In this document: in pieces, positions 49,365 to 57,213 of the stretch
Layout: each line of letters begins with the position of its first letter
Position numbering within the stretch: position 1 is the stretch's first letter
Assembly (NCBI GenBank): GCA_038226175.1
Contig: JBBRQP010000009.1
Span: forward strand, 1-63,741
Reading direction: 5' to 3'
Length of the DNA stretch: 63,741 nt
Source: JBBRQP01 sp038226175
GTDB taxonomy: Bacteria; Cyanobacteriota; Cyanobacteriia; Gloeobacterales; Anthocerotibacteraceae
Notes under the pieces: generated by a model
Told to the model about the DNA's origin: nothing
Databases searched by the model: none
The model's input: only the letters and a program-made list of their open reading frames with translations
Position numbers and translations under genes: made by a program

Positions 49365-50879
49365 ATGTTGAGTATTTTGATTTGGCTACCAATTTTGGGC
49401 GCACTGGTGCTCTGCCTACTACCCAAAAAACTGGGGGCGGCCTATTTACGTCGCGTCGCGCTGGCTTTTGGCTCACTCACCGCAGTTTGGACAGTCTGGC
49501 TACTTACCCAATTTAGCCTCAGTACTGTGGGGATGCAGTTTACAGAATTTGTGCCTTGGATCAAGATTATTGACCTCAACTACAGCCTCGGGGTGGATGG
49601 TTTATCCCTGCCACTTTTGGCTCTCAATGCTTTATTGACTTTGATTGCCCTCTACAGCACGGCTTATTCTGGGGAGCGTCCCAGATTGTATTACGCCTTA
49701 ATTCTCTTGGTCAGCGGTGGTATGGCAGGAGCCTTTACAGCTCAGAACCTGCTCTTGTTTTTCTTATTTTATGAAGTGGAGTTGATTCCTCTTTACTTAC
49801 TACTGGTTAATTGGGGCGGCAGCAAGCGAGACTACGCCGCGATGAAATTCATTATTTATACAGCGGTATCAGGAATTTTACTTTTGGCGGCTTTTTTGGG
49901 TATTGCACTACTCGGTCCCGTGCCTAGTTTTGCCTTTGATCCAGCGGTTACCCGGGGTTTGCCGCCGCTGACCCAAGTTATTTTGCTCGGATTATTGTTG
50001 TTGGGTTTTGGTATCAAGATTCCTTTGGTGCCTTTGCATACTTGGTTACCGGAGGCTTATGTGGAAGCCTCGCCGCCAGTGGCAATTTTGTTGGGCGGGG
50101 TTTTGGCGAAGCTCGGTGCCTATGGTCTATTACGTTTTGGTCTAGAACTATTTCCGGCTACTTGGCATTTGGTCTCACCAATCTTGGCTGGCATCGGGGC
50201 GGTGAGTGCAGTCTATGGCGCGCTGGTTGCCATTGCCCAAAAAGATATCAAACGCATGGTCGCCTACAGTTCGGTCGGACATATGGGTTACTTTTTATTG
50301 GCGGCGGCGGCGGCGACTCCCGTGAGTCTACTCGGAGCCGTTTTGCAAATGGTCAGTCATGGCTTGATCCTAGCGATTTTGTTTCATCTGATCGGGGTTG
50401 TCGAGACCAAAGTCGGTACCCGCAATCTGGATGCTCTCAATGGCCTGATGAATCCGATTCGCGGCTTGCCCTTTACCAGTGCCTTTTTGGTACTAGGCGG
50501 GATGGCAAGTGCGGGTATTCCGGGTCTGGTCGGATTTATTGCTGAATATCTAGTGTTGCAGGGTAGCTTTGCGGTGTTCCCGATTCCGACGTTACTGTGT
50601 GTGGTGTGCAGTGGTTTGACTGCGGTTTATTTTGTAGTCTTGCTCAACCGCACCTGTTTCGGGAAACTTGATAATGAGACGGCTTATTATCCAGTGATGC
50701 AGTGGTCAGAGCGGGTTCCAGCTTTGATTTTGGCCACGCTGGTCTTATTTTTGGGGATTCAGCCAGGCTGGTTGACACGCTGGAGTGAATCGACCACTAA
50801 CGCGATTATTGCCACTGTTCCTACTACCGATACAACGCTTTCTTTGTCCAAACTCAACCGCCTTATTTCCACCCGCTAG
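49365..50879 (+). CDS. ndhD3: NDH-1MS membrane subunit NdhD3 (CO2 uptake)
   Basis: A 504-residue NdhD paralogue. ATG 49365 lies nine bases after AGGAG and is preferred to ATG 49359. FYEVELIPLYLLLVNWGG, KIPLVPLHTWLPEAYVEASPP and AYSSVGHMGYFLLAA mark the NdhD/antiporter core; EASPPVAILLGGV replaces EAPTSVSVLLAGV of the D1 copy in this window. Second gene of the ndhF3-ndhD3-cupA-cupS operon. It pumps protons as part of the CO2-hydrating NDH-1MS. Confidence 0.92.
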   Translation: MLSILIWLPILGALVLCLLPKKLGAAYLRRVALAFGSLTAVWTVWLLTQFSLSTVGMQFTEFVPWIKIIDLNYSLGVDGLSLPLLALNALLTLIALYSTAYSGERPRLYYALILLVSGGMAGAFTAQNLLLFFLFYEVELIPLYLLLVNWGGSKRDYAAMKFIIYTAVSGILLLAAFLGIALLGPVPSFAFDPAVTRGLPPLTQVILLGLLLLGFGIKIPLVPLHTWLPEAYVEASPPVAILLGGVLAKLGAYGLLRFGLELFPATWHLVSPILAGIGAVSAVYGALVAIAQKDIKRMVAYSSVGHMGYFLLAAAAATPVSLLGAVLQMVSHGLILAILFHLIGVVETKVGTRNLDALNGLMNPIRGLPFTSAFLVLGGMASAGIPGLVGFIAEYLVLQGSFAVFPIPTLLCVVCSGLTAVYFVVLLNRTCFGKLDNETAYYPVMQWSERVPALILATLVLFLGIQPGWLTRWSESTTNAIIATVPTTDTTLSLSKLNRLISTR

Positions 50880-50890
50880 CAGGATCTGTG

Positions 50891-52174
50891 ATGCTCATTA
50901 CAAAAGTCAACCTACCACCCTCCAATCATCCCTTCGCTGAGATTATCCATCGCTTAGAAGCGGGCGGCGCGATGCTCCCGGATACGCCCGAAAACCTGAT
51001 GCAAATTATCGGTTTGTATAAAGCCTATGCCGTGCCGATGGATTTTTATTGGCGGGACTTACTCTATATTGCTGAGCGCGAATTTTTGAATCCCTTACCG
51101 TTTTTCAAGTATTTCTTGCCCCAGGAATATCTGGATTTACCCAATCACTACGCAGGTGATACGGCGGATTTACGGATCTGGCGAGGCGAGGCGACGGCGC
51201 ATCCTGAGTTGCTAGCCTTTCTTGCCAAAGGTGAGACGGTTTCTATGCCCAAAATATTTCATCATCTCTGGCATGACCGCATCAATATGGAGTTTGCTGA
51301 AGAGTGTATGCGGGCAATGCTTTGGCACCGGGGCATGGGCGGACAGTTTGATCCCTATCTCGATAGTGACGAATATAAAGCTAATGCTGACCGGGCGATT
51401 CGTGCTTATTTTCAGGGTAATCCCTTGATGCAGAGTCTTTATCAAGCCTTCCCAGATATGTTTTTGGAACAGTGTCGCCAAGCCTCTTATTACAGTAATT
51501 TGGGTCTGTTTTGGGAAGTGATGGCGCCAGTCTTTTTTGAAATGTCAGACCTCTACGATGAAGGGAAACTCACGAGCGTACCTGAGGCGATGAATTTTTT
51601 AGTGAACGGTATCTTTGCGATTGCTGGACGACCTATTTATCATCACCTTTATGTACGGGGCGAATGCTATGAAATCATTCCCAAATCCAAGGGCTTCACT
51701 TGGCTTTACGAAGCAGCCTTACCCTATGTAGAAGCCGTCTTTTATCGGACTTCACCCTTTCGTGGCACCAAGTCCTATAATGCCCAGGCTAAGCAGGTTC
51801 CAGAAGCCCAAAAGGATTTTCATTTTGGGATCCTTTATGCTGATGTTTTTCCGGTAGGAACGGCTGGAATTCCGCCGACTTTATTAATGCAAGATATGTT
51901 GCATTTTTTGCCCCCCTATCTAGTGAATTATTATGCGCAGCACTGTCGTGGTCAAGATGACACGTTAATTCAATTGGGTGTGAGTTTTCAGCGTTCGATG
52001 TATTGTGTGACTTCAGCGGTTATTCAGGCTCTACGGACGGCTTTGCTATACCCTCTCGATGACCCGAATCCCCGCCATTTGCAGGCCAATCGGGAATTTT
52101 TTGAGAGCCAACTCAATCGTTTTTTGCGTCCCGAAGCTCGGATTCGGGCAATTCAATCCCAAGATTACCGTTAG
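50891..52174 (+). CDS. cupA: CO2 hydration protein CupA (ChpY)
   Basis: A 427-residue protein. ATG 50891 follows AGGA; the GTG three bases earlier is less likely. The sequence (HRLEAGGAMLPDTPENLMQIIGLYKAY, FKYFLPQEYLDL, LWHRGMGGQFDPYLDSDEYKANADRAI) matches the CupA/CupB family, the vectorial carbonic-anhydrase-like subunit of NDH-1MS. Association with NdhF3/D3 and a downstream cupS indicates the CupA, low-CO2-inducible type. It has several His residues available for zinc binding (for example YHHLYVRGE). No signal peptide, consistent with the cytoplasmic face. Confidence 0.93.
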   Translation: MLITKVNLPPSNHPFAEIIHRLEAGGAMLPDTPENLMQIIGLYKAYAVPMDFYWRDLLYIAEREFLNPLPFFKYFLPQEYLDLPNHYAGDTADLRIWRGEATAHPELLAFLAKGETVSMPKIFHHLWHDRINMEFAEECMRAMLWHRGMGGQFDPYLDSDEYKANADRAIRAYFQGNPLMQSLYQAFPDMFLEQCRQASYYSNLGLFWEVMAPVFFEMSDLYDEGKLTSVPEAMNFLVNGIFAIAGRPIYHHLYVRGECYEIIPKSKGFTWLYEAALPYVEAVFYRTSPFRGTKSYNAQAKQVPEAQKDFHFGILYADVFPVGTAGIPPTLLMQDMLHFLPPYLVNYYAQHCRGQDDTLIQLGVSFQRSMYCVTSAVIQALRTALLYPLDDPNPRHLQANREFFESQLNRFLRPEARIRAIQSQDYR

Positions 52175-52186
52175 CTGGAGAACATA

Positions 52187-52588
52187 ATGGCTGATATTGT
52201 CGATATTGCAGTCGGTGCAGGTTCTTTTACAACCTTAGTTACAGCAGTTACAGCCGCTAATTTGGTCGATGCCCTCAAAAGTCCTGGCCCCTTTACGGTT
52301 TTTGCTCCAACCGATGCGGCCTTTGCTAAATTACCCCCCGGAACCATTACAACTCTGGTTCAAAATATCCCGCAGCTCACTCGAATTTTATTGTTTCATG
52401 TGGTTTCTGGCAAATTTACCCAAGCAGATCTAGCCAAGCTAGGCGTCGTTACTTCCCTAGAAGGTTCGCCAATCAAAATTGATTGTACCGATGGGTTTGA
52501 AGTGAAAAATGCCACAGTGCTAGCAGCAGATATCGAAGCAGATAACGGAATTATTCATGTCATTGATAATGTTATCTTGATGGGCTGA
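52187..52588 (+). CDS. cupS: Fasciclin-domain protein CupS, NDH-1MS subunit
   Basis: A 133-residue single FAS1 domain: VDIAVGAGSFTTLVTAVTAANL, then GPFTVFAPTDAAFAKLPPGT, LLFHVVSGKF and NGIIHVIDNVILMG. Small soluble FAS1 proteins occur widely, but immediately after cupA this corresponds to CupS, a subunit of NDH-1MS. GGAG precedes the ATG. It closes the operon; its 3' end overlaps the broken Pr6Pr-type gene on the other strand by 17 bp. Confidence 0.88.
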   Translation: MADIVDIAVGAGSFTTLVTAVTAANLVDALKSPGPFTVFAPTDAAFAKLPPGTITTLVQNIPQLTRILLFHVVSGKFTQADLAKLGVVTSLEGSPIKIDCTDGFEVKNATVLAADIEADNGIIHVIDNVILMG

Positions 52589-53223
52589 TTGAGCCTTGTC
52601 TTAGAGACATAAGCTCATTGAGTTTGTTACTAAGGATCAGCAATAACCAACTCCCAACAAAAAAAACCAGCACAATGCCCAACACATAAACCGTGACACC
52701 GCCATAACCACCTACTAGCGCAGGGTTAAGGAAAGGATAAGGATACCAACTTATTACGCCACCGCGCGTCATGACATAGGCCAGATAGACTAAGGGAAAC
52801 ACTTGGCATAGCAGCATTTGCTGCAGTCCAAACTTGGTCACTAGGTAGCTGGAAAAGCCACTCAAAAATTACTGTGATGGGCATAATGTAGTGAAGCACG
52901 ATATTGACCCAAGGCAAAAGATGACCAACATCGGTATCACGCAATAGCACTGAAAATACGATGCCAACTAACGCCATATTTACGACAGCTATGCTACGAA
53001 ATAGATTATCAAGAGCGGATGGTTGACGTTGTGTAACTAATTGAAATGCTCCGAATAGTAAGACCATAGCAGCAAAAATATTAGATAGATTGGTGAAATA
53101 GCTAAAGAAATTGATGATACTAAATCCCATGCTGATTTGAATGACAAGCTGTGTACCCACAGCCGCCAAGGTGAGGATGCCAAAGAATAAACGAAACGCT
53201 ATGACAGTCGTGTACTTGGTCAT
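52572..53223 (-). pseudogene. Pr6Pr-type membrane protein, frameshifted
   Basis: Two minus-strand frames together make one protein of about 215 residues. Frame A starts at ATG 53223 (MTKYTTVIAFRLFFGILTLA) and holds about four transmembrane helices through LHYIMPITVIFEWLFQLPSDQV, then degenerates. Frame B (to 52572) carries the remainder: LLCQVFPLVYLAYVMTRGGVISWYPYPFLNPA, GGYGGVTVYVLGIVLVFF. WYPYPFLNP and LHYxMP are typical of Pr6Pr family membrane proteins. A one-base gain or two-base loss lies between about 52825 and 52867, since frame B has a TAA just upstream of that. Either a real pseudogene or a sequencing error. Family function is unknown. Confidence 0.8.
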
Positions 53224-53229
53224 GGGTTA

Positions 53230-54060
53230 CTAACAAGCTGCGACGGCTACACAGTTGGATGCAGCACGTTCTTTGAGCGTATCTAGCAACGTCAACGGCA
53301 AATGCAACATATTTAATTCAACTGGTTCTTTGCCTTGGAGCGTCGTACCATGAAAATCACTGCCACCCGTCATGACCAGCTGATGCTCGCGGGCTAAATT
53401 TTCTAAACGATGCAGCTGACTAGGACTCACCTCAGGACGATAGACCTCTAGCCCCTGTAGTCCGGCTGCGACCAACTCGGCTAAAACTACTTCGGTGGGG
53501 CCACCCTTAAATAACAGAGGATGAGCCCAGACCGGTAAGGCGCCATAATCGCGCAGTAGGCGTACCCCATCCACCGCACTGAGGCGCTCATAAGGCTCGT
53601 AGGCTGGCTTACCATCACCCAAGTAGCGGTCAAAGGCAGCTTGGGTATCGCTGACATAACCCGTTGCCACAAGGGCGCGAGCAACGTGCAAGCGACCGGG
53701 CGCGGGTACATCAGGGATCACAATGGTGATATCAAGATGGGCTAATTTTTCTAAAATACGATTGGCGCGATTAACCCGTGCCTGCCGTCGCTCTTCTAAC
53801 ATCGCAGCAAAGGCTGCTTGATCAGGATAAAATCCTAAAATGTGTAACGAGAATTTTTGATGGGTGGTGCTCAACTCGAGGCCGGGAATAATCTCTAGAC
53901 CTTCTTCTTGGGCTGTTTCCTGAGCTTGCCCCAAACCTGCCATCGTATCGTGATCAGTTAGCGCTAGGGCTTTGACGCCGTGTCGAGCTGCTCTGCGCAC
54001 CAAATCAGCCGGTGAGTAAATACCGTCGGAACAAGTGCTATGGCAGTGCAGTTCGAGCAT
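53230..54060 (-). CDS. PHP-domain phosphoesterase (RNase AM / YciV-like)
   Basis: A 276-residue metal-dependent phosphoesterase with the PHP motifs LELHCHSTCSDG, LALTDHDTMAG, EIIPGLELST, ...VWAHPLL and MTGGSDFHG. This set corresponds to the YciV/RNase AM and 3',5'-nucleotide bisphosphatase group, which trims 5' ends of RNA or hydrolyses pAp. The C-terminus ends in CVAVAAC, an unusual Cys/Ala tail. It lies six bases from the frameshifted Pr6Pr gene. Confidence 0.9.
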   Translation of the reverse strand: MLELHCHSTCSDGIYSPADLVRRAARHGVKALALTDHDTMAGLGQAQETAQEEGLEIIPGLELSTTHQKFSLHILGFYPDQAAFAAMLEERRQARVNRANRILEKLAHLDITIVIPDVPAPGRLHVARALVATGYVSDTQAAFDRYLGDGKPAYEPYERLSAVDGVRLLRDYGALPVWAHPLLFKGGPTEVVLAELVAAGLQGLEVYRPEVSPSQLHRLENLAREHQLVMTGGSDFHGTTLQGKEPVELNMLHLPLTLLDTLKERAASNCVAVAAC

Positions 54061-54124
54061 GAATCACAGGAATTAAGTTCAACCATCTTAACATTTGCTT
54101 TTGGGAAATGGCAGTACAGATTTA

Positions 54125-54460
54125 CTAATACTTCCCATATTGATTAGGCATAGAAGGTCTAATTGTAGCTAAAAGTGATTGTGGTTCCCCTGTATAAACT
54201 GACTTAAACTTTCCACCATTATTGAGTCCCAAAAAAGAGAACAGTGCAAAAAGAATCAAACTCGCTGATAAGGCAAGCATAACAACCCAAAAAACTTCTC
54301 CTTGTACTTGACCACGTTTGCTAATTATTCCTTCCCAGTCACAGGATTGACTCATACAGGTATAACGTAGACGTGGAAAAATAATACTGACCAAACGGTC
54401 AAGAGATGTACGAGAGATGCGCTTAACAGGAGCGCCGCAGATAGGACATTTGAGAAGCAT
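54125..54460 (-). CDS. Zinc-ribbon membrane protein, unknown function
   Basis: A 111-residue protein with CPICG at 5-9 and a second C-x5-C pair (CMSQSC), together a four-Cys zinc ribbon ending in DWEGII. The basic segment KRISRTSLDRLVSIIFPRLRYTC joins them. One transmembrane helix follows at about 58-80. Similar ribbon-plus-helix proteins (R-x-R-T-x-L-E/D-R, CxWEG) are scattered in cyanobacteria as I recall. Function unknown; no operon partner is evident. Confidence 0.7.
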   Translation of the reverse strand: MLLKCPICGAPVKRISRTSLDRLVSIIFPRLRYTCMSQSCDWEGIISKRGQVQGEVFWVVMLALSASLILFALFSFLGLNNGGKFKSVYTGEPQSLLATIRPSMPNQYGKY

Positions 54461-54549
54461 TTATACCAGCACAGAAAGGCGCATTTTTTATCCTACACCT
54501 GAACAATTAGACGACACAACGGAACAATCAGGTTTGCGCTTAAGTGCAA

Positions 54550-54822
54550 TTACGTATCCGCTAAAGCCAGACTTACAAAAGCACCATCCTCTAGGGTTAC
54601 TACTTCCGTCCCGGCAGGTAATTGATGCAAAACCAACTCAACAAGTGGGGTCATTCTAATTTCGCCTGTACTGTGACATTTCGCTAGGAGCTTACGGAAT
54701 TCTTCAGATTCTAAGCCTAGCTCTTGACGCAGTAGACCCAGTGGAAGAAAGGGATAACCAAAACGTTCGCGTTGGGCAAGACTGACTTGGCGTAAACGCC
54801 GTAAAAAATCAACTTTGGTCAT
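54550..54822 (-). CDS. Small conserved-looking helical protein, unknown function
   Basis: A 90-residue protein started at ATG 54822, which shares one base with the stop codon of the upstream nucleotidyltransferase (TAATG), so it is probably translated by coupling. It is predicted to be helical and winged-helix-like (LRQELGLESEEFRKLLAKCHSTGEIRMTP followed by LEDGAFVSLAL), without signal peptide or membrane segment. I do not recognise a named family. Confidence 0.6.
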   Translation of the reverse strand: MTKVDFLRRLRQVSLAQRERFGYPFLPLGLLRQELGLESEEFRKLLAKCHSTGEIRMTPLVELVLHQLPAGTEVVTLEDGAFVSLALADT

Positions 54823-55808
54823 TAGAGTGCCGGCATTCCCATAGTTACATAACAATCATCTCCGCGAATTGAACGAATCATTTGTCCGCCAATCGTCAGC
54901 GATAAATCTTCCATCGCCCAGATGATGCTGTCGAGAATCGTACCATTAGGCTTGATCACCGTACCATCACCGATGCAGCTGTAGCCCAAAATCTGCGCGC
55001 CACTCTCAATATGACAATTACTGCCAATTAAGGCATGGCTCGAAATAATAGCTCCTGGCTCAATGATCGTCCCTTCACCGATACGTGGTCCATTCGCAGG
55101 ATGGGCGAGCAAATCCCAATGGGTGTAAATGTATTGGGCGAGAGTTCCTACATCAGACCAGTAGGCTCCGGTCTCGAGACCATAGAGAGGAAGCTGGTGC
55201 TTGAGCATTAAAGGAAACAGGTCTTTGCCAAAATCAAAGAACGTATGGGGTGGAATCAGATTTAGGACTTCTGGCTCGAGGACATAGATGCCAGTATTTA
55301 CCAGACGGGATTTCGCCTCTTCACGTTTGGGTTTCTCCTGAAAGGAATGAATACGCCCGCCCTGGTCTCGGACAACTACCCCAAAGCGGGTTGGGTCGCC
55401 GACTTCCTTGAGTGCCATCGTGGCCATGGCTCCATTCGCCCGATGAAAGGCAATCAGCTCGGTCAAATTGATATCGGTGACTACATCTCCGGAGATAACC
55501 ACAAATGTGCTGTGCTGTAGGAAATCAGCCTGTTGACGCACGCCACCAGCCGTTCCCATCAACTGGTCTTCACGAGAATAATTTAAATTTACGCCCCATT
55601 CCTGTCCGTTCCCAAAAAATTGCTCGATACGTTCCCCACGATAATGCAAATTTGCGACAGCTTCAGTGATACCGTTGGCTGTACATAGTTCTAAAACACT
55701 TCCCATCACAGGTTTATTGAGGACTGGAATTAGGGGTTTGGGAATCTCATCGGTGAATGGACGTAGACGGGTTCCTTTACCGGCAGCCAGAATAAACGCT
55801 TTCACCAT
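54822..55808 (-). CDS. NDP-sugar synthase (mannose-1-phosphate guanylyltransferase / glucose-1-phosphate nucleotidyltransferase type)
   Basis: A 328-residue protein started at ATG 55808 behind GAGGAG. The nucleotidyltransferase signature is KAFILAAGKGTRLRPFTDEIPKPLIPV, with GTAGGVRQ and VVISGDVVTDIN at the metal site. The C-terminal third is a left-handed beta-helix (IGEGTIIEPGAIISSHALIGSNCHIESGAQILG). It activates a sugar phosphate for glycan synthesis; GDP, dTDP or UDP preference cannot be told by eye. It is translationally coupled to the small gene at 54550. Confidence 0.88.
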   Translation of the reverse strand: MVKAFILAAGKGTRLRPFTDEIPKPLIPVLNKPVMGSVLELCTANGITEAVANLHYRGERIEQFFGNGQEWGVNLNYSREDQLMGTAGGVRQQADFLQHSTFVVISGDVVTDINLTELIAFHRANGAMATMALKEVGDPTRFGVVVRDQGGRIHSFQEKPKREEAKSRLVNTGIYVLEPEVLNLIPPHTFFDFGKDLFPLMLKHQLPLYGLETGAYWSDVGTLAQYIYTHWDLLAHPANGPRIGEGTIIEPGAIISSHALIGSNCHIESGAQILGYSCIGDGTVIKPNGTILDSIIWAMEDLSLTIGGQMIRSIRGDDCYVTMGMPAL

Positions 55809-55927
55809 TGGAAATTCACTCCTCTTGTCATGCAATACTTGACCTGAGAATGCTGTATCTCAAGCAAGGTTCTTGTAATTATAACTTCTGGGAGTCTCTA
55901 ATTTGTATAAAACGATATGAAGTGATA

Positions 55928-55967
55928 GAAAACACCTGAAGTTCAGTGTTTTCACGGGTTTTCACGG
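55928..55967. promoter_or_regulatory. Inverted repeat plus tandem 10-bp repeat upstream of proB
   Basis: GAAAACAC (55928-55935) and GTGTTTTC (55946-55953) form a perfect 8-bp dyad. Overlapping it, GTTTTCACGG is repeated exactly in tandem (55948-55957, 55958-55967). It lies about 75 bp before proB in the 233-bp gap between two divergent genes, so it could regulate either. Confidence 0.45.
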
Positions 55968-56041
55968 TTATTAGCTATGGGCAAGAGCAGGTATTCCATG
56001 ATACAAATTAACTGCAACACCCTTGAATATTCAATAACAGC

Positions 56042-57160
56042 ATGGTTTTCTCTTCTTCTTTATTGGTGGTTAAAGTTGGGACTTCAACGCTGACTGATCG
56101 CCAAACTGGTCAACTACGCCTAGGGGTCATGGCGGAGTTAGCACAGACCTTGAGCGCGATCCAACACCAAGGTTGGCGGGTAATTTTAGTGTCATCCGGC
56201 GCCATTGGAGTCGGAGCACAGCGTCTGGGTTTGCAGACACGCCCTACAGAGCTTGCCACCAAACAAGCTGCTGCCGCCGTGGGGCAGGGCTTATTGATGA
56301 GTTGGTATGAGCAATTTTTCTGGGCGCATGACCAGACCATTGCCCAAGTTTTGCTGACGCGCGGCGATCTGGCAGAACGCAATCGCTATCACAATGCCCA
56401 ACGCACCTTGCAAGAATTACTCCGCTTAGGCGTGATCCCGATCATCAATGAAAACGATACAGTCGCCGTCAATGAACTAACTTTTGGGGATAACGACACT
56501 CTTGCTGCTCTAGTGGCTAGCCTCTTATCAGCACAGTTACTGGTATTACTGACCGATGTAGCCGGTTTTTATTCGGCTAACCCCCGGCTTGATCCCACCG
56601 CTCAGCTAATCGAGGAAGTTGATCTGATCTCGCCCGAGGTTCAACAACTGGCCACCTCTGAGGGTAGCGGCTGGGGCACGGGCGGGATGAGTTCTAAGCT
56701 CGAAGCCGCACGCATTGCAACGAATAGCGGGGTCACGACGGTGATCACCGATGGCGCCCGGGCTGGGGTGTTGCAAGAGATTATTCAGGGTCAGGCAATT
56801 GGGACGCGCTTTAAGGCGCAAACGCGCACCACACCTTCACGTAAACGCTGGCTAGCCTATGGTCTCGTGCCACGCGGTAAGCTCATGTTAGATCAAGGAG
56901 CTGTTAACGCCGTGTTGATTGCCCAAAAATCACTCTTGCCAGCTGGAATCACGGCCTTAGAGGGTAGTTTTCAGGATGGCGACCTAGTTTGTCTGGTTGA
57001 TCTCTCTGGGCAAGTGATTGGGCGGGGGTTGGTCAATTACAGCAGTACCGACTTAGCCTTAATCTTGGGCAAACAAACTTCAGAAGTAGGCCTCCTTTTG
57101 GCAGACCCTGATCCGCCAACAACGGTCGTACATCGTGACAATCTGGTGCTAGGTCTGTGA
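56042..57160 (+). CDS. proB: Glutamate 5-kinase with PUA domain
   Basis: A 372-residue enzyme for the first step of proline synthesis (glutamate to glutamyl-5-phosphate). The amino-acid kinase domain has VVKVGTSTLTD, VSSGAIGVGAQRLG, INENDTVAVNELTFGDNDTLAA and GSGWGTGGMSSKLEAARIA. A C-terminal PUA domain begins near 275 (RGKLMLDQGAVNAV...SLLPAGITALEG). Length is typical of the PUA-containing form. proA is not in the window. Confidence 0.96.
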   Translation: MVFSSSLLVVKVGTSTLTDRQTGQLRLGVMAELAQTLSAIQHQGWRVILVSSGAIGVGAQRLGLQTRPTELATKQAAAAVGQGLLMSWYEQFFWAHDQTIAQVLLTRGDLAERNRYHNAQRTLQELLRLGVIPIINENDTVAVNELTFGDNDTLAALVASLLSAQLLVLLTDVAGFYSANPRLDPTAQLIEEVDLISPEVQQLATSEGSGWGTGGMSSKLEAARIATNSGVTTVITDGARAGVLQEIIQGQAIGTRFKAQTRTTPSRKRWLAYGLVPRGKLMLDQGAVNAVLIAQKSLLPAGITALEGSFQDGDLVCLVDLSGQVIGRGLVNYSSTDLALILGKQTSEVGLLLADPDPPTTVVHRDNLVLGL

Positions 57161-57213
57161 GCTGACAGAGGGGCAAGGTACAGTATAAAAGAGAACGTTT
57201 TTACCCCCAACTG

